Shown here: piece by piece, positions 1-11,785 of the stretch | Numbering within the stretch: the first letter of the stretch is position 1 | How the letters are laid out: each line of letters begins with the position of its first letter | NCBI RefSeq assembly: GCF_900109495.1 | Contig: NZ_FOAA01000015.1 | Span: 21,381 to 85,380, forward strand | DNA from: Ectothiorhodospira marina | GTDB taxonomy: Bacteria > Pseudomonadota > Gammaproteobacteria > Ectothiorhodospirales > Ectothiorhodospiraceae | Length of the DNA: 64,000 nucleotides | Direction: 5' to 3' | Notes under the pieces: model-generated | Told to the model about the DNA's origin: nothing | Seen by the model: only the letters and a program-made list of their open reading frames with translations | The model's database searches: none | Translations under genes and position numbers: made by a program

Positions 1-218
1 AGTCCACGCGGGTGGAGGAACACATCAATGCCCTGCTGGGCACCATGGCCTGCCATGGGTCGGTACGCGCCAACCGGAGCCTGACCCTGCCGGAGATGAA
101 TGCCCTGCTGCGGGACATGGAGGCCACCGAACGCAGCGGCCAGTGCAATCACGGCCGCCCCACCTGGGTGGCCCTGTCCATGGCCGAGTTGGACCGTCTG
201 TTCATGCGAGGGCGTTAG
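1..218 (+). CDS. mutL: DNA mismatch repair protein MutL, C-terminal fragment
   Basis: Only the last 72 or so codons are in the window; the reading frame is already open at position 3 and the gene begins upstream. The visible residues include [25 protein letters not shown] and QCNHGRPTW, which is the typical end of the MutL C-terminal dimerisation and endonuclease-regulatory domain. MutL couples MutS mismatch recognition to strand incision and excision. The stop codon at 216-218 directly abuts the GTG start of miaA, the usual gammaproteobacterial mutL-miaA arrangement, so the two are probably co-transcribed. Confidence 0.93.
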   Translation, partial: STRVEEHINALLGTMACHGSVRANRSLTLPEMNALLRDMEATERSGQCNHGRPTWVALSMAELDRLFMRGR

Positions 219-1175
219 GTGAGCGGGACAAGTTCACCTGCTGCCCCCCCGGCGATCTTCCTCATGGGCCCCACCGCCACCGGCAAGACGGCGCTGGCGG
301 TGGACTGGGTGCGGCGCCTGCCCTGCGAGATCATCAGCGTGGACTCGGCCATGATCTATCGGGACATGGATGTGGGTACGGCCAAACCCACCCCGGAGAC
401 GCTGCGGGCAGCACCGCATCACTTGGTGAATATTCTGGATCCGGCCGAGAGTTACTCCGCGGCGCGTTTTCGTGACGACGCCCTGGCACTCATGGCGGAG
501 ATCACCGCCCGTGGGCGGGTACCCCTGTTGGTAGGGGGAACCATGCTGTATTTCCGGGCCCTGGACTTTGGTCTGGACACCTTGCCCGATGCCGATCCTG
601 CGGTGCGTGCCCGCATCGATGCCCTGGCCGCGGACGTGGGCTGGGAGGGGGTGCATCAGGTCCTGGCTCGGGTGGATCCCCCTTCGGCGGCACGCATCCA
701 TCCCAATGACCCGCAGCGACTGCAGCGTGCCCTGGAGGTATTTGAGCTCACCGGGCGCCCCCTGTCCGCGTTCCACGCCCAGCCCCAGGTCTCGCAACTC
801 CCCTATGATGTCCTGCGCCTGGCCCTGATGCCGGCGGATCGTGCCCGTTTGAGGGAGCGCATTGCGCAGCGCTTTCATACCATGCTGGAGGCGGGTTTCA
901 TGGACGAGGTTCGCGCCCTCCGGGCACGCGGTGACCTGAACCCGCGGATGCCTTCCATCCGCGCCGTGGGTTACCGCCAGGCCTGGGCCTGTCTCGAGGG
1001 TGAACTGGATCAGGAGGTCATGGTCTCAAAGGCCATTACCGCCACGCGTCAATTGGCCAAGCGCCAGATGACCTGGTTGCGAGGCTATCCGCAAACCTGC
1101 CGGTATGATCCCGAGACGCTCGATCATGCCCGGATATTTCGGGCGGTGGCGGCGCATGTGAACTGCCTCCGATAA
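219..1175 (+). CDS. miaA: tRNA dimethylallyltransferase MiaA
   Basis: This 318-residue protein transfers a dimethylallyl group to the N6 of A37 in tRNAs that read codons starting with U. The N-terminus carries the Walker A motif [11 protein letters not shown] (about residues 17-27), followed by the substrate-loop sequence [19 protein letters not shown] and the conserved [10 protein letters not shown]. The C-terminal region has RAVGYRQAW and [14 protein letters not shown], both family signatures. Length is normal for the family. The start is GTG, immediately after the mutL stop, so translational coupling is likely. hfq follows after about 95 bases, as in Escherichia coli. Confidence 0.97.
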   Translation: MSGTSSPAAPPAIFLMGPTATGKTALAVDWVRRLPCEIISVDSAMIYRDMDVGTAKPTPETLRAAPHHLVNILDPAESYSAARFRDDALALMAEITARGRVPLLVGGTMLYFRALDFGLDTLPDADPAVRARIDALAADVGWEGVHQVLARVDPPSAARIHPNDPQRLQRALEVFELTGRPLSAFHAQPQVSQLPYDVLRLALMPADRARLRERIAQRFHTMLEAGFMDEVRALRARGDLNPRMPSIRAVGYRQAWACLEGELDQEVMVSKAITATRQLAKRQMTWLRGYPQTCRYDPETLDHARIFRAVAAHVNCLR

Positions 1176-1190
1176 CGGTGGGAAGCCATA

Positions 1191-1199
1191 TGCTAGAAT
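1191..1199 (+). promoter_or_regulatory. Possible extended -10 promoter element for hfq
   Basis: The sequence TGCTAGAAT is an extended -10 element lying 71 bases before the hfq start codon, in the miaA-hfq gap. No convincing -35 hexamer sits 17 bases upstream, so this is a weak inference. Promoters in this interval are known for hfq in enterobacteria. Confidence 0.3.
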
Positions 1200-1269
1200 C
1201 ACCGTTCCGTCGGGCCGATGGCCCGGTTGTCGGAACCACAACAAAGATGACCCAACCCGGGAGCAAGCC

Positions 1270-1518
1270 ATGTCAAAAGGGCAGACACTACAAGAACCCT
1301 TTCTCAATACCCTGCGCAAGGAACGCATTCCGGTTTCCATCTATCTGGTGAATGGCATCAAGCTTCAGGGTCAGATCGACTCCTTCGATCAGTTCGTGGT
1401 GCTGCTCAAGAACAGCGTCAGCCAGATGGTCTATAAGCACGCCATTTCCACGATTGTGCCGTCCCGGCCGGTCAAGATGGCCATGGCCGATGATGGCGAT
1501 CAGGATCATCCGTCCTGA
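1270..1518 (+). CDS. hfq: RNA chaperone Hfq
   Basis: This 82-residue Sm-like protein forms a ring hexamer that binds small RNAs and mRNA A/U-rich tracts. The Sm1 motif is visible as [20 protein letters not shown] followed by [20 protein letters not shown], and the Sm2 signature as [11 protein letters not shown]. The C-terminal tail is short (about 15 residues after VPSRPVK) and rich in Asp, shorter than in E. coli. The gene sits between miaA and hflX, the canonical position. A promoter-like -10 lies about 70 bases upstream. Confidence 0.98.
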   Translation: MSKGQTLQEPFLNTLRKERIPVSIYLVNGIKLQGQIDSFDQFVVLLKNSVSQMVYKHAISTIVPSRPVKMAMADDGDQDHPS

Positions 1519-1584
1519 TCCTGCCCGGCGCGCCCCCCATGGGTGGCGCCGTCCCATTTCATGCACTGAGGTGTCAGCCCCATC

Positions 1585-2868
1585 TTGTTCGAGAGACCCC
1601 GCAGCGGCGAGCGTGCCGTACTGGTTCACCTGAATCTTCCTGCCCAGGATGACGACGAGGACTGCCACGAGTTCATGGAGTTGGTGCGCTCGGCCGGGGC
1701 CGAGCCCGTCGGCCTGATCACCGGGAGCCGCAAGGCGCCGGATCCGCGTTATTTCGTGGGCAGTGGCAAGGCCGAGGAGGTGCGCGATCTGGTGAAGCGT
1801 GAAGAGGCGGAGGTGGCCATCTTCGATCATCCGCTCTCCCCCAGTCAGGAACGCAACCTGGAAAAACTCCTCCAGTGTCGTGTTCTGGATCGTGCCGGGC
1901 TGATCCTGGACATCTTTGCCCAGCGTGCCCGCTCCCACGAGGGCAAGTTGCAGGTGGAACTGGCCCAGCTGCGCCACATGTCCACCCGGCTGGTGCGGGG
2001 CTGGACCCACCTGGAGCGTCAGAAGGGGGGCATTGGTCTGCGTGGTCCGGGTGAGACTCAGCTTGAAACCGACCGGCGACTTCTGGGGGTGCGCATCAAG
2101 CAGATCACCCGTCGTCTGGAGAAGGTGGAACAGCAGCGGGAGCAGGGCCGGCGCTCGCGACTGCGGGCCGAGGTGCCCACGATCTCCCTGGTGGGGTACA
2201 CCAATGCCGGCAAGTCCACCCTGTTCAACCGGCTCACCCAGGCGGGCGTGTACGCTGCTGATCAACTCTTCGCCACCCTGGACCCGACCCTGCGGCGTGT
2301 GGAACTTCCCTCGCAACAGGCAATGATCCTCGCCGATACGGTGGGTTTCGTCCGGCAATTGCCCCATGATCTGGTGGCAGCCTTTCGTGCCACGCTCACC
2401 GAAACCCGCGAGGCCTCTCTGCTGCTGCACGTGGTGGATGCCCATGACGCACAGCGGGATGCCTACAGGGAGCAGGTGAATCAGGTTCTTGAGGAAATCG
2501 GTGCCCGGGAGGTGCCGCAGATCCTGGTGTTCAACAAGATCGATCTCATCCCGGGGGCGACACCGCGGATCGAACCCGCTGACCATGGAGAGCCGGCCCG
2601 AGTATGGCTGTCGGCCCAGACCGGTGAAGGGGTGGATGCGTTGCTGGAAATGCTGGCCGCGCACTATGCCGAGTCCATTGTCAGTGGTTGGCTGGAGTTG
2701 CCACCCACGGCGGGGCGCGAACGGGCCGGGCTGTTCGAGATGGATGCGGTGGAGCGGGAGGAGGTCACCGAAAGCGGCGGCTGGCGCCTTCAGGTCCGCC
2801 TGCCCCAGCGCCGCCTGGATGAACTTTTTCGGGAAGCAGGGTTCACACCGAAACTGTCACAAGACTAG
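1585..2868 (+). CDS. hflX: Ribosome-associated GTPase HflX
   Basis: HflX is a GTPase that binds the 50S subunit and rescues or splits stalled ribosomes under stress. The 427-residue protein has the N-terminal HflX domain with the Gly-rich segment GGIGLRGPGETQLE, then the G domain with G1 VGYTNAGKST (about residues 204-213), G3 DTVGF and G4 NKID. The best start is TTG at 1585 (residues MFERPRSGERAVLVHL), as no ATG lies nearer to the conserved N-terminus; a GAGGTG ribosome-binding sequence lies about 12 bases upstream. It lies in the hfq-hflX-hflK-hflC order typical of the group. Confidence 0.95.
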   Translation: MFERPRSGERAVLVHLNLPAQDDDEDCHEFMELVRSAGAEPVGLITGSRKAPDPRYFVGSGKAEEVRDLVKREEAEVAIFDHPLSPSQERNLEKLLQCRVLDRAGLILDIFAQRARSHEGKLQVELAQLRHMSTRLVRGWTHLERQKGGIGLRGPGETQLETDRRLLGVRIKQITRRLEKVEQQREQGRRSRLRAEVPTISLVGYTNAGKSTLFNRLTQAGVYAADQLFATLDPTLRRVELPSQQAMILADTVGFVRQLPHDLVAAFRATLTETREASLLLHVVDAHDAQRDAYREQVNQVLEEIGAREVPQILVFNKIDLIPGATPRIEPADHGEPARVWLSAQTGEGVDALLEMLAAHYAESIVSGWLELPPTAGRERAGLFEMDAVEREEVTESGGWRLQVRLPQRRLDELFREAGFTPKLSQD

Positions 2869-2957
2869 AATGGGCCGCTTGCGTGGCTGGTCGGGGAACG
2901 GATGCCAGGGCCACTCAACCTTCAGATGATTGAACGCGTTTTCGACGGAGTCAGCAC

Positions 2958-4133
2958 ATGCCCTGGAATGAACCAGGAAACAACGGCAAGGATCCCTGGG
3001 GCGGCGGTGGTAACCGCGGCGGTGGGAATCAGGGTCCTCCGGATCTCGACGAGGTCCTCAAGAAACTGTCTTCCAAATTCAACGCCCTGTTCGGCGGTGG
3101 CAGTGGAGGAGGAAGTGGCAGCGGCGGTGGCGGTCTGGGCAAGCATGCCTCGGCCGGTATCAGTCTGGCGGCCATCCTGACCCTGGTCATCTGGTTGGCC
3201 TCGGGCTTCTTCATCGTGAGTGAAGGGGAGCGAGGCGTGGTCCTGCGCTTCGGTGCCTTTAACTCCGTGGCGACCCCGGGCCCCAACTGGCATCTGCCCT
3301 ATCCCATCGAGCAGGTGGAGATGGTGGACCTTGACAGCATCCGCTCCATTCAGCATCGGGCCCTGATGCTCACCGGTGACGAAAACATCATCGATGTGGA
3401 CATTGCCCTGCAATACCGGGTGATGGATCCCGTGGACTTCCTCTTCAACGTGCGTAACCCGGAAGTCACTGCCCGCCAGGTGATGGAGTCGGCGATCCGC
3501 GAGCGCATTGGCAAGAGTCGCCTGGAGTTCATCCTGGGCGAGGGGCGTGGCGAAGTGGCCACCAGCACCCAGGGAGTGATTCAGACTGCCCTGGATACCT
3601 ACGGGACCGGCATCGCCGTGACCGCAGTGAGCATGCAGCAGGCCCAGCCCCCCGAACCGGTGCAGGGAGCCTTTGCTGATGCCATTCGTGCCCGCGAAGA
3701 CGAGGTGCGCTTTCGCAACGAGGCCGAGGCCTATGCCAATACCATCGTGCCCCAGGCCCGGGGTGAGGCGGCTCGCCTGACCCAGGAAGCCGAAGCCTAC
3801 CGGGATCAGGTGGTGGCCCAGGCCACAGGTGATGCCTCGCGCTTCACCCAGCTCCTGGCCGAATACCAGGATGCGCCCGACGTCACCCGGGAGCGTCTCT
3901 TCATCGAAACCAGCGAAGTGGTGCTGGGTTCCACCAGCAAGGTCTTTCTCGACGTGGACAGCGGCAACAACCTGATGATGCTGCCCCTGGACAAGATTCT
4001 GCGGGGCGAGATGTCCGCCGGCCAGCCGGAGGGAGGCGCCCGTTCGAGTCCGTCCAGCCTGTCCACCCGACCGACGACGCTATTGCCAGACCCTGGCCAG
4101 CGTCCTGATCCCCGTTCACGGGAGGTGCGTTGA
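2958..4133 (+). CDS. hflK: FtsH protease modulator HflK
   Basis: HflK forms with HflC a membrane-anchored periplasmic cage around the FtsH protease. The 391-residue protein starts with MPWNEPGNN and a Gly-rich low-complexity stretch (residues about 10-65), then one transmembrane helix (ISLAAILTLVIWLASGFFIV, about 69-88), then the SPFH/Band-7 domain beginning ERGVVLRFGAF. A coiled coil rich in Ala, Glu and Arg (residues about 240-290) follows. The C-terminal tail is Pro/Ser-rich and probably disordered. hflC begins at the stop codon, so the two subunits are translationally coupled. Confidence 0.96.
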   Translation: MPWNEPGNNGKDPWGGGGNRGGGNQGPPDLDEVLKKLSSKFNALFGGGSGGGSGSGGGGLGKHASAGISLAAILTLVIWLASGFFIVSEGERGVVLRFGAFNSVATPGPNWHLPYPIEQVEMVDLDSIRSIQHRALMLTGDENIIDVDIALQYRVMDPVDFLFNVRNPEVTARQVMESAIRERIGKSRLEFILGEGRGEVATSTQGVIQTALDTYGTGIAVTAVSMQQAQPPEPVQGAFADAIRAREDEVRFRNEAEAYANTIVPQARGEAARLTQEAEAYRDQVVAQATGDASRFTQLLAEYQDAPDVTRERLFIETSEVVLGSTSKVFLDVDSGNNLMMLPLDKILRGEMSAGQPEGGARSSPSSLSTRPTTLLPDPGQRPDPRSREVR

Positions 4134-5011
4134 TGTTTAGGATCGCAGCGATCGTCATTGCCGTTGCGGCCGTGATTCTGGCCCTGTCCACCTATACCGT
4201 GGACGAACGTGAGCGGGTCATCATCTTCAGTCTTGGAGAGATCAAGCGCGTGGACCCCGAACCGGGTCTGCACCTGAAGTTTCCCATCGTCAACAACGTG
4301 CGCAAGTTCGATGCCCGGGTGCTGACCCTGGACATCCCGCCGGATCGCTTCCTCACCAGTGAGGCCAAGAACGTCATTGTCGATTTCTATGCCAAGTGGC
4401 GCATCGACGATGTATCCCAGTTCTTTCGGGCCACCCGCGGTGATGAACGCAATGCCGAGGATCGCCTGGCTCAGATCCTGAGGGATGCCATGCGCAACGA
4501 GTTTGCCAAGTACACCCTGGCCGAGGTGGTTTCCGATGACCGTATCACCATCATGGGGGCTGTGCGTCAGCAGGCCCTGGACACCGCGGCGGAACTGGGC
4601 GTGGTCCTCGTGGATGTGCGCATCCGGCGCATGGACCTCCCCGATGAAGTGAGTGAATCGGTATTCGCCCGCATGCGGGCCGAGCGTGAACGTATTGCTC
4701 AGGACTTCCGCGCTCGCGGCCGGGAAGAGGGTGAGCGGATTCGCGCCCGCGCTGACCGTGAACGCACGGTGATCATCGCCAACGCCTATCGCGATGCCGA
4801 GGAGATACGCGGTGAGGGTGATGCGGGTTCGGCGGCCATCTACGCCGATGCCTACACCCAGGATGAGGAATTCTTCAGCTTCTACCGGAGCCTGCTGGCC
4901 TATCGCAACACCATGTCGGGTCAGGAGAATGTCTTCGTGCTGGAGCCGGATTCCAACTTCTTCCGTTATTTCAAGGATCCCATGGGCGGGCAAGCGCGGC
5001 CCGGGCAGTAG
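4133..5011 (+). CDS. hflC: FtsH protease modulator HflC
   Basis: Partner of HflK in the membrane complex that regulates FtsH. It has an N-terminal membrane anchor (IAAIVIAVAAVILALSTYTV) and a Band-7/SPFH domain with DERERVIIFSLGEIKRVDPEPG, and a helical region with FRARGREEGERIRARADRER. I chose ATG at 4133, which overlaps the hflK stop by one base (TGATG) and has GGAGGTG five bases upstream; an in-frame TTG one codon earlier is possible. The product is 292 residues, normal for HflC. Confidence 0.95.
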   Translation: MFRIAAIVIAVAAVILALSTYTVDERERVIIFSLGEIKRVDPEPGLHLKFPIVNNVRKFDARVLTLDIPPDRFLTSEAKNVIVDFYAKWRIDDVSQFFRATRGDERNAEDRLAQILRDAMRNEFAKYTLAEVVSDDRITIMGAVRQQALDTAAELGVVLVDVRIRRMDLPDEVSESVFARMRAERERIAQDFRARGREEGERIRARADRERTVIIANAYRDAEEIRGEGDAGSAAIYADAYTQDEEFFSFYRSLLAYRNTMSGQENVFVLEPDSNFFRYFKDPMGGQARPGQ

Positions 5012-5038
5012 TCCCGATCCTGCACGAGTCTGCCTTCC

Positions 5039-5227
5039 ATGTGGTCTGACTTATTGGCGGCCCTCGCATTGCTGATGGTGATCGAGGGCCTGCTTCCGTT
5101 TATCAACCCCGCCGGGCTGCGCCGCACCCTGCTTGAGGTGGCGCAACTACCCGATTCGGTGTTGCGCGGCGTGGGTCTCGCCAGTCTGGTGCTGGGGGCC
5201 CTATTGCTGTGGTGGGTGCGTGGCTGA
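5039..5227 (+). CDS. DUF2065 (YjeT-type) small membrane protein
   Basis: A 62-residue protein made of two hydrophobic helices (LLAALALLMVIEGLLPFI and VGLASLVLGALLLWWV) joined by a short polar segment with the family-typical NPAGLRRTLLEVAQLPDSVLR. This matches the DUF2065 family, whose E. coli member yjeT lies in the same place between hflC and purA. Function is not known. The position 27 bases after hflC suggests co-transcription with hflKC. Confidence 0.88.
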   Translation: MWSDLLAALALLMVIEGLLPFINPAGLRRTLLEVAQLPDSVLRGVGLASLVLGALLLWWVRG

Positions 5228-5275
5228 GCCCCGACCCTCCGCGGCCGGGGTGCCCCGACCTTCAACCGACCTTGA

Positions 5276-7764
<2,489 letters not shown>

Positions 7765-7870
7765 TTGACACACCGGTCCCGGGGGGAGTGCCCCCTCGGG
7801 GCTGGTGTGTGGGGTGCAATGGCGCTGGGCATTCGGGGATAAAGGGCGTACAATTCGCCCCTTCAAACGA

Positions 7871-7896
7871 AAACGGCCCGCTTTCGCGGGCCGTTT
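7871..7896 (-). terminator. Intrinsic terminator of the tRNA-Leu gene
   Basis: A perfect 11-bp inverted repeat (AAACGGCCCGC at 7871-7881 and its complement at 7886-7896) encloses a 4-base loop. Read on the minus strand, it lies 12 bases past the tRNA CCA end and is followed by TTTTCGTTT. On the plus strand the A-rich/T-rich flanks could also let it end purA transcription, so it may act in both directions. Confidence 0.75.
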
Positions 7897-7907
7897 CATC
7901 ACAAAGA

Positions 7908-7994
7908 TGGTGCCGAGGAGAGGACTTGAACCTCCACGGGGTCTCCCCCACTAATACCTGAAACTAGCGCGTCTACCAATTCCGCCACCTCGGC
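7908..7994 (-). tRNA. tRNA-Leu(CAG)
   Basis: The minus strand folds as an 87-nt class II tRNA. It has a GCCGAGG acceptor 5' strand that pairs with CCTCGGC, D-loop sequence GGAATTGGTAGAC, anticodon arm CTAGT-TTCAGGT-ATTAG with anticodon CAG, a long variable arm (GGGGGAGACCCC), T arm GGTTCAAGTCC, and an encoded CCA end. It closely resembles E. coli tRNA-Leu CAG. It is antisense to the flanking purA and rnr and has its own promoter and terminator. Confidence 0.97.
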
Positions 7995-8031
7995 CTGAGG
8001 CAGGTGTTTCCTGCGTTTCAGATGAGCGCGC

Positions 8032-8059
8032 ATTCTAAACGATCGGGGATGTTTGTCAA
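8032..8059 (-). promoter_or_regulatory. Sigma70 promoter for tRNA-Leu
   Basis: On the minus strand a perfect -35 TTGACA (8059-8054) is separated by 16 bases from a -10 TAGAAT (8037-8032). The -10 is followed by a GCGCGC discriminator, the kind found at stable-RNA promoters under stringent control. Transcription would start about 30 bases before the mature tRNA 5' end. Confidence 0.8.
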
Positions 8060-8089
8060 CACCCCAGCTTAAAATTATTTGGCGACTAC

Positions 8090-10423
8090 ATGACAAGAAA
8101 GAAAAAAACGATTCCCCAGGACCCCAACTTCGACAGAGAAGCCAAGAAGTACGAACGCCCCATTCCCAGCCGTGAACTGATCCTTCAGGTGATCGAGGAC
8201 GCCGATGGCCCCATCAACTTCGAGCCGCTGGCCGAGCGCCTGCAGCTCCAGGAGGACGTGGATCTCGAGGCCTTGACGCGCCGCCTGCGGGCCATGGAGC
8301 GGGACGGTCAGTTGGTATGTAACCGGGCAGGCGGATGGCTGCCAGTGAACCAGTGCGACCTGGTGCGTGGGCGTGTGTCCGCTCACCCGGATGGTTTCGG
8401 ATTCCTGATCCCCGATGAGGGGAAGGAAGACCTGTTCCTTTCTCCCCGGCAGATGCGGGCCCTGATGCACGGCGACCGGGCGGTGGCCCGGGTGATCGGC
8501 ATCGATCGGCGCGGTCGCCGTGAAGGGGCGGTGATCGAGGTGCTGGAGCGCAACACCCAGCAGATCGTCGGACGCCTCACCGTGGAAGGGGGGATTGGCT
8601 TTGTGGATCCGGACAACAAGCGATTGCCACAAGACGTCCTGATCCCACCGGAATGCCTGGGCGGTGCCCAGCCGGGGCAGATCGTGGTGGTGCATATTCG
8701 TGAACAGCCCTCCAAGCGTACCCGGCCCATCGGCCAGATCGTGCAGGTGCTGGGCGAGCACATGGCGCCGGGGATGGAGATCGATATCGCCGTGCGCAAC
8801 TACGGCCTACCCTTTGAATGGCCCGAGGCGGTCACCGAGGCAGCCGATGCTTTCGGCGCTCAGGTGGCGGAATCGGCCAAGAAGGGGCGTCTGGACCTGC
8901 GCGAGATGCCGCTGGTGACCATCGATGGCGAGGATTCCCGAGACTTCGACGATGCCGTGTATTGCGAATCCCTGGGCCGACGCGGCTACAAGCTGTGGGT
9001 GGCCATTGCCGATGTCTCCCACTATGTGCAACCCGAGGATGCCCTGGACCAGGAGGCCTACCTCCGGGGGACTTCCGTGTATTTCCCGGATCGGGTGATC
9101 CCCATGCTGCCAGAGGTGCTCTCTAACGGCCTGTGCTCCCTGAACCCGGATGTGGATCGCTTGTGCATGGTCTGCGAGATGACCATCAACTCCCGCGGTC
9201 GTATCACCGAATTTGATTTCCACGAGGCGGTGATGTGCTCCCATGCCCGCCTCACCTACACCGATGTGGCTCAGGTGTTGGTGGAGCGGGATCCCAAGGC
9301 AGTCGAGCGCCATGAGGCGGTCGTGCCGCATCTGGAAAACCTCTATGGGCTTTACAAGCTGCTGCGCAAGGCCCGGGATAACCGGGGCACCATCGACTTC
9401 GAAAGCACGGAGACCCGCATCATCTTTGGTGAGGATCGCAAGATCGAGCGCATCGTGCCCTACGAGCGCAACGACGCCCACAAGATCATCGAGGAGTGCA
9501 TGATTGCCGCCAACGTGGCCACGGCCAAGTTCCTGCGGCGTCACCGCATGCCGACGCTGTTCCGTGTGCATGAGGGGCCGCGTGCGCAGAAGCTGAACGA
9601 TCTGCGGGAATACCTGGGTGGTCTGGGCCTGTCCCTGGGCGGGGGAGATGAACCCACACCGGCGGATTTTGCCGAACTGCTGGATTCGGTGAAGGAGCGA
9701 CCCGATGCCCACCTGGTGCAGATGGCCCTGTTGCGTTCCCTCTCCCAGGCCGTCTACAGCCCGGAGCGGTTAGGTCATTTTGGTCTGGCTCACGAAGACT
9801 ATCTGCACTTCACATCGCCCATCCGTCGCTACCCGGACCTGCTTGTGCACCGGGGCATCCGTCATGTGCTGCAGGGGGGCAAGCCTCGGGAATTCGCTTA
9901 CACCAAGGCGGATATGGTGGCGTTGGGCGAACATTGTTCCATGGCCGAGCGCCGCGCCGATGAGGCGTCTTGGGATGTGGAGGCTTGGCTCAAGTGCGAG
10001 TACATGCAGGATCGCGTGGGCGAGGTGTTCGATGGCGTGGTCAAGACCGTGACTTCCTTTGGTCTGTTCGTGGAACTCAAGGACATCTACGTGGAAGGCC
10101 TGGTGCACGTGACCAGTCTGTCCAACGACTATTACCACTTTGATCCGGCCACCCACTGCCTCAAGGGTGAACGCAGTGGCCGTCGTTACCGCATGGGCGA
10201 CCCCATCCGGGTGCAGTTGGCTCAGGTCAACCTGGATGACCGCAAGATCGACTTCATCCCCGAGCCGGGTGAGGATGATTCCAGGGATGGCAAGGGCGAT
10301 AAGAGTCGTGGTCGCAAGAAGGATAAGGCCGAAAAGGCTGCCGCTTCGGCTCATGACGAGGGCAAGACCAAGGCCAAGAGCCGTTCCGGTCGCCGCCGCA
10401 GTCGCAAGCGCACCGAGGGCTGA
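8090..10423 (+). CDS. rnr: Ribonuclease R
   Basis: RNase R is a 3'-to-5' exoribonuclease that degrades structured RNA. The 777-residue protein has an N-terminal helix-turn-helix-like region (about 20-90), cold-shock/OB domains, the RNB catalytic domain with the metal-binding signature DGEDSRDFDDAVYCE (about residues 279-293), and an S1 domain near 650-725 (GEVFDGVVKTVTSFGLFVEL). The tail is basic (KSRGRKKDKAEK ... RRSRKR), as in other RNase R proteins. ATG at 8090 has no strong ribosome-binding sequence. rlmB begins four bases after the stop. Confidence 0.97.
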   Translation: MTRKKKTIPQDPNFDREAKKYERPIPSRELILQVIEDADGPINFEPLAERLQLQEDVDLEALTRRLRAMERDGQLVCNRAGGWLPVNQCDLVRGRVSAHPDGFGFLIPDEGKEDLFLSPRQMRALMHGDRAVARVIGIDRRGRREGAVIEVLERNTQQIVGRLTVEGGIGFVDPDNKRLPQDVLIPPECLGGAQPGQIVVVHIREQPSKRTRPIGQIVQVLGEHMAPGMEIDIAVRNYGLPFEWPEAVTEAADAFGAQVAESAKKGRLDLREMPLVTIDGEDSRDFDDAVYCESLGRRGYKLWVAIADVSHYVQPEDALDQEAYLRGTSVYFPDRVIPMLPEVLSNGLCSLNPDVDRLCMVCEMTINSRGRITEFDFHEAVMCSHARLTYTDVAQVLVERDPKAVERHEAVVPHLENLYGLYKLLRKARDNRGTIDFESTETRIIFGEDRKIERIVPYERNDAHKIIEECMIAANVATAKFLRRHRMPTLFRVHEGPRAQKLNDLREYLGGLGLSLGGGDEPTPADFAELLDSVKERPDAHLVQMALLRSLSQAVYSPERLGHFGLAHEDYLHFTSPIRRYPDLLVHRGIRHVLQGGKPREFAYTKADMVALGEHCSMAERRADEASWDVEAWLKCEYMQDRVGEVFDGVVKTVTSFGLFVELKDIYVEGLVHVTSLSNDYYHFDPATHCLKGERSGRRYRMGDPIRVQLAQVNLDDRKIDFIPEPGEDDSRDGKGDKSRGRKKDKAEKAAASAHDEGKTKAKSRSGRRRSRKRTEG

Positions 10424-10427
10424 GTTC

Positions 10428-11177
10428 ATGGCAGCCCTTGATGATGTCTTCGGCCTGCACGCTGTGGAGGCCCTGCTGCGCCAGTCTCCGGGGCGGGTGG
10501 AATCCCTGCAAGTGCAGTCGGGCCGCGTGGATGCCCGCATGCAGACGCTGCTGGATCAGGCAGCCCGGGCGAATATCCCGGTCACGCGCCTCTCCCGCCG
10601 GGATCTGGATGCCCAGGCTGGTGGCGCCACCCATCAGGGGGTGATCGCCCGGGCACATCCCGTGGCCACGCTGGGAGAGAAGGATCTGCCGGACGTGGTC
10701 ATGGCCCCCCGGGGGGGCGGTCCGGTGTTGCTGCTGGTGCTGGATGGGGTAACCGATCCCCACAACCTGGGCGCCTGTCTGCGCACCGGTGATGCGGCGG
10801 GTGTGACCGCCGTGATCGCACCCCGGGACCGGGCCGTGGGCCTCACCCCGGTGGTACGCAAGGTGGCCTCGGGGGCGGCGGAGTCGGTGCCCTTCATTCA
10901 GGTGACCAACCTGGCCCGTACGCTGGATCTGCTCAAGGATCTGGGCGTGTGGACGGTGGGCACCACCGGCGAAGCCGAGACCGGGCTGTACGATGCCGAC
11001 CTGACAGGCCCCGCGGCCCTGGTGCTCGGTGCGGAAGGGAAGGGCATGCGCCGCCTCACCGCCGAGCGCTGTGATGCCCTGGTGCGCTTGCCCATGCATG
11101 GGCAGGTGGAGAGCCTGAATGTGTCGGTGGCGGCGGGGGTGTGTCTGTATGAGGCGGTGCGCCAGAGAGGGGCGTGA
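10428..11177 (+). CDS. rlmB: 23S rRNA (guanosine-2'-O-)-methyltransferase RlmB
   Basis: RlmB methylates the 2'-O of G2251 in the 23S rRNA P loop. The 249-residue product has the small N-terminal substrate-binding domain (DDVFGLHAVEALLRQSPG) and the SPOUT methyltransferase domain with trefoil-knot motifs LDGVTDPHNLGACLRT, LVLGAEGKGMRRL and HGQVESLNVSVAAGV. The frame is open far upstream through rnr, but family length and start fit ATG at 10428. rnr-rlmB is the conserved pair. Confidence 0.96.
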   Translation: MAALDDVFGLHAVEALLRQSPGRVESLQVQSGRVDARMQTLLDQAARANIPVTRLSRRDLDAQAGGATHQGVIARAHPVATLGEKDLPDVVMAPRGGGPVLLLVLDGVTDPHNLGACLRTGDAAGVTAVIAPRDRAVGLTPVVRKVASGAAESVPFIQVTNLARTLDLLKDLGVWTVGTTGEAETGLYDADLTGPAALVLGAEGKGMRRLTAERCDALVRLPMHGQVESLNVSVAAGVCLYEAVRQRGA

Positions 11178-11347
11178 TTACGGCAGTGACCTGATATCCC
11201 GCCACGGGTGTGTTTTTCAGCGACGGTGGTCACCGATTGCTTAGAGCCGCTCGAGCGGTTAAGATTCCGCTTTTTGCCGGGCCCACCCGGCGTCTCTCCT
11301 TGCCTCACCGGATCGTCGGGAGGCTGATACCCGAAAGGAAAATCACA

Positions 11348-11749
11348 ATGCGTCATTACGAAATCGTCTTCATGGTCCACCCGGACCAGAGCGAGCAAGT
11401 GCCCGCCATGATGGAACGCTATCGGGGGATCATCGAATCCGCCGAGGGCGAGATTCACCGCCTGGAAGACTGGGGCCGTCGTCAGTTGGCCTATCCCATC
11501 CAGAAGTTGCACAAGGCCCACTACGTGCTGATGAACGTGGAATGCCCCGAGGCCGCCCTGGAAGAACTGGTCAGTGCCTTCCGCTTCAACGATGCCGTGA
11601 TCCGTCACCTGGTGATGTCCATGGATCGTGCCTTCACTGAAGTCTCCCCCCTGGCCAAGAACCGGGATGACGACGACAGCGACAGCAGCGCCCAGTCCTC
11701 CGACGACGACAGCGACGACGACTCCGGTCGTTCCGCGTCCGCTGACTGA
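11348..11749 (+). CDS. rpsF: 30S ribosomal protein S6
   Basis: S6 is a small-subunit platform protein that pairs with S18. The 133-residue product begins [18 protein letters not shown] and contains [25 protein letters not shown]. The C-terminal tail is a long acidic, Ser-rich stretch ([18 protein letters not shown]), typical of S6 in proteobacteria. AAAGGA lies 8 bases before the ATG. The 170-base leader from rlmB contains a GCCGCTCGAGCGG palindrome; it may include an S6:S18 autoregulatory element, but I could not fit the published structure with confidence. Confidence 0.97.
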   Translation: MRHYEIVFMVHPDQSEQVPAMMERYRGIIESAEGEIHRLEDWGRRQLAYPIQKLHKAHYVLMNVECPEAALEELVSAFRFNDAVIRHLVMSMDRAFTEVSPLAKNRDDDDSDSSAQSSDDDSDDDSGRSASAD

Positions 11750-11785
11750 TCATCTTCCCGTTCCAACGTATTCCGAGGTAAGACC

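Noticed and set aside
10140..10427. Extended N-terminus for RlmB starting inside rnr
   Set aside because: Family length and start match ATG 10428; the upstream residues are a different-frame reading of rnr.
11178..11347. S6:S18 autoregulatory leader
   Set aside because: A GCCGCTCGAGCGG palindrome and GC-rich stems exist, but I could not match the published motif, so no feature is called.
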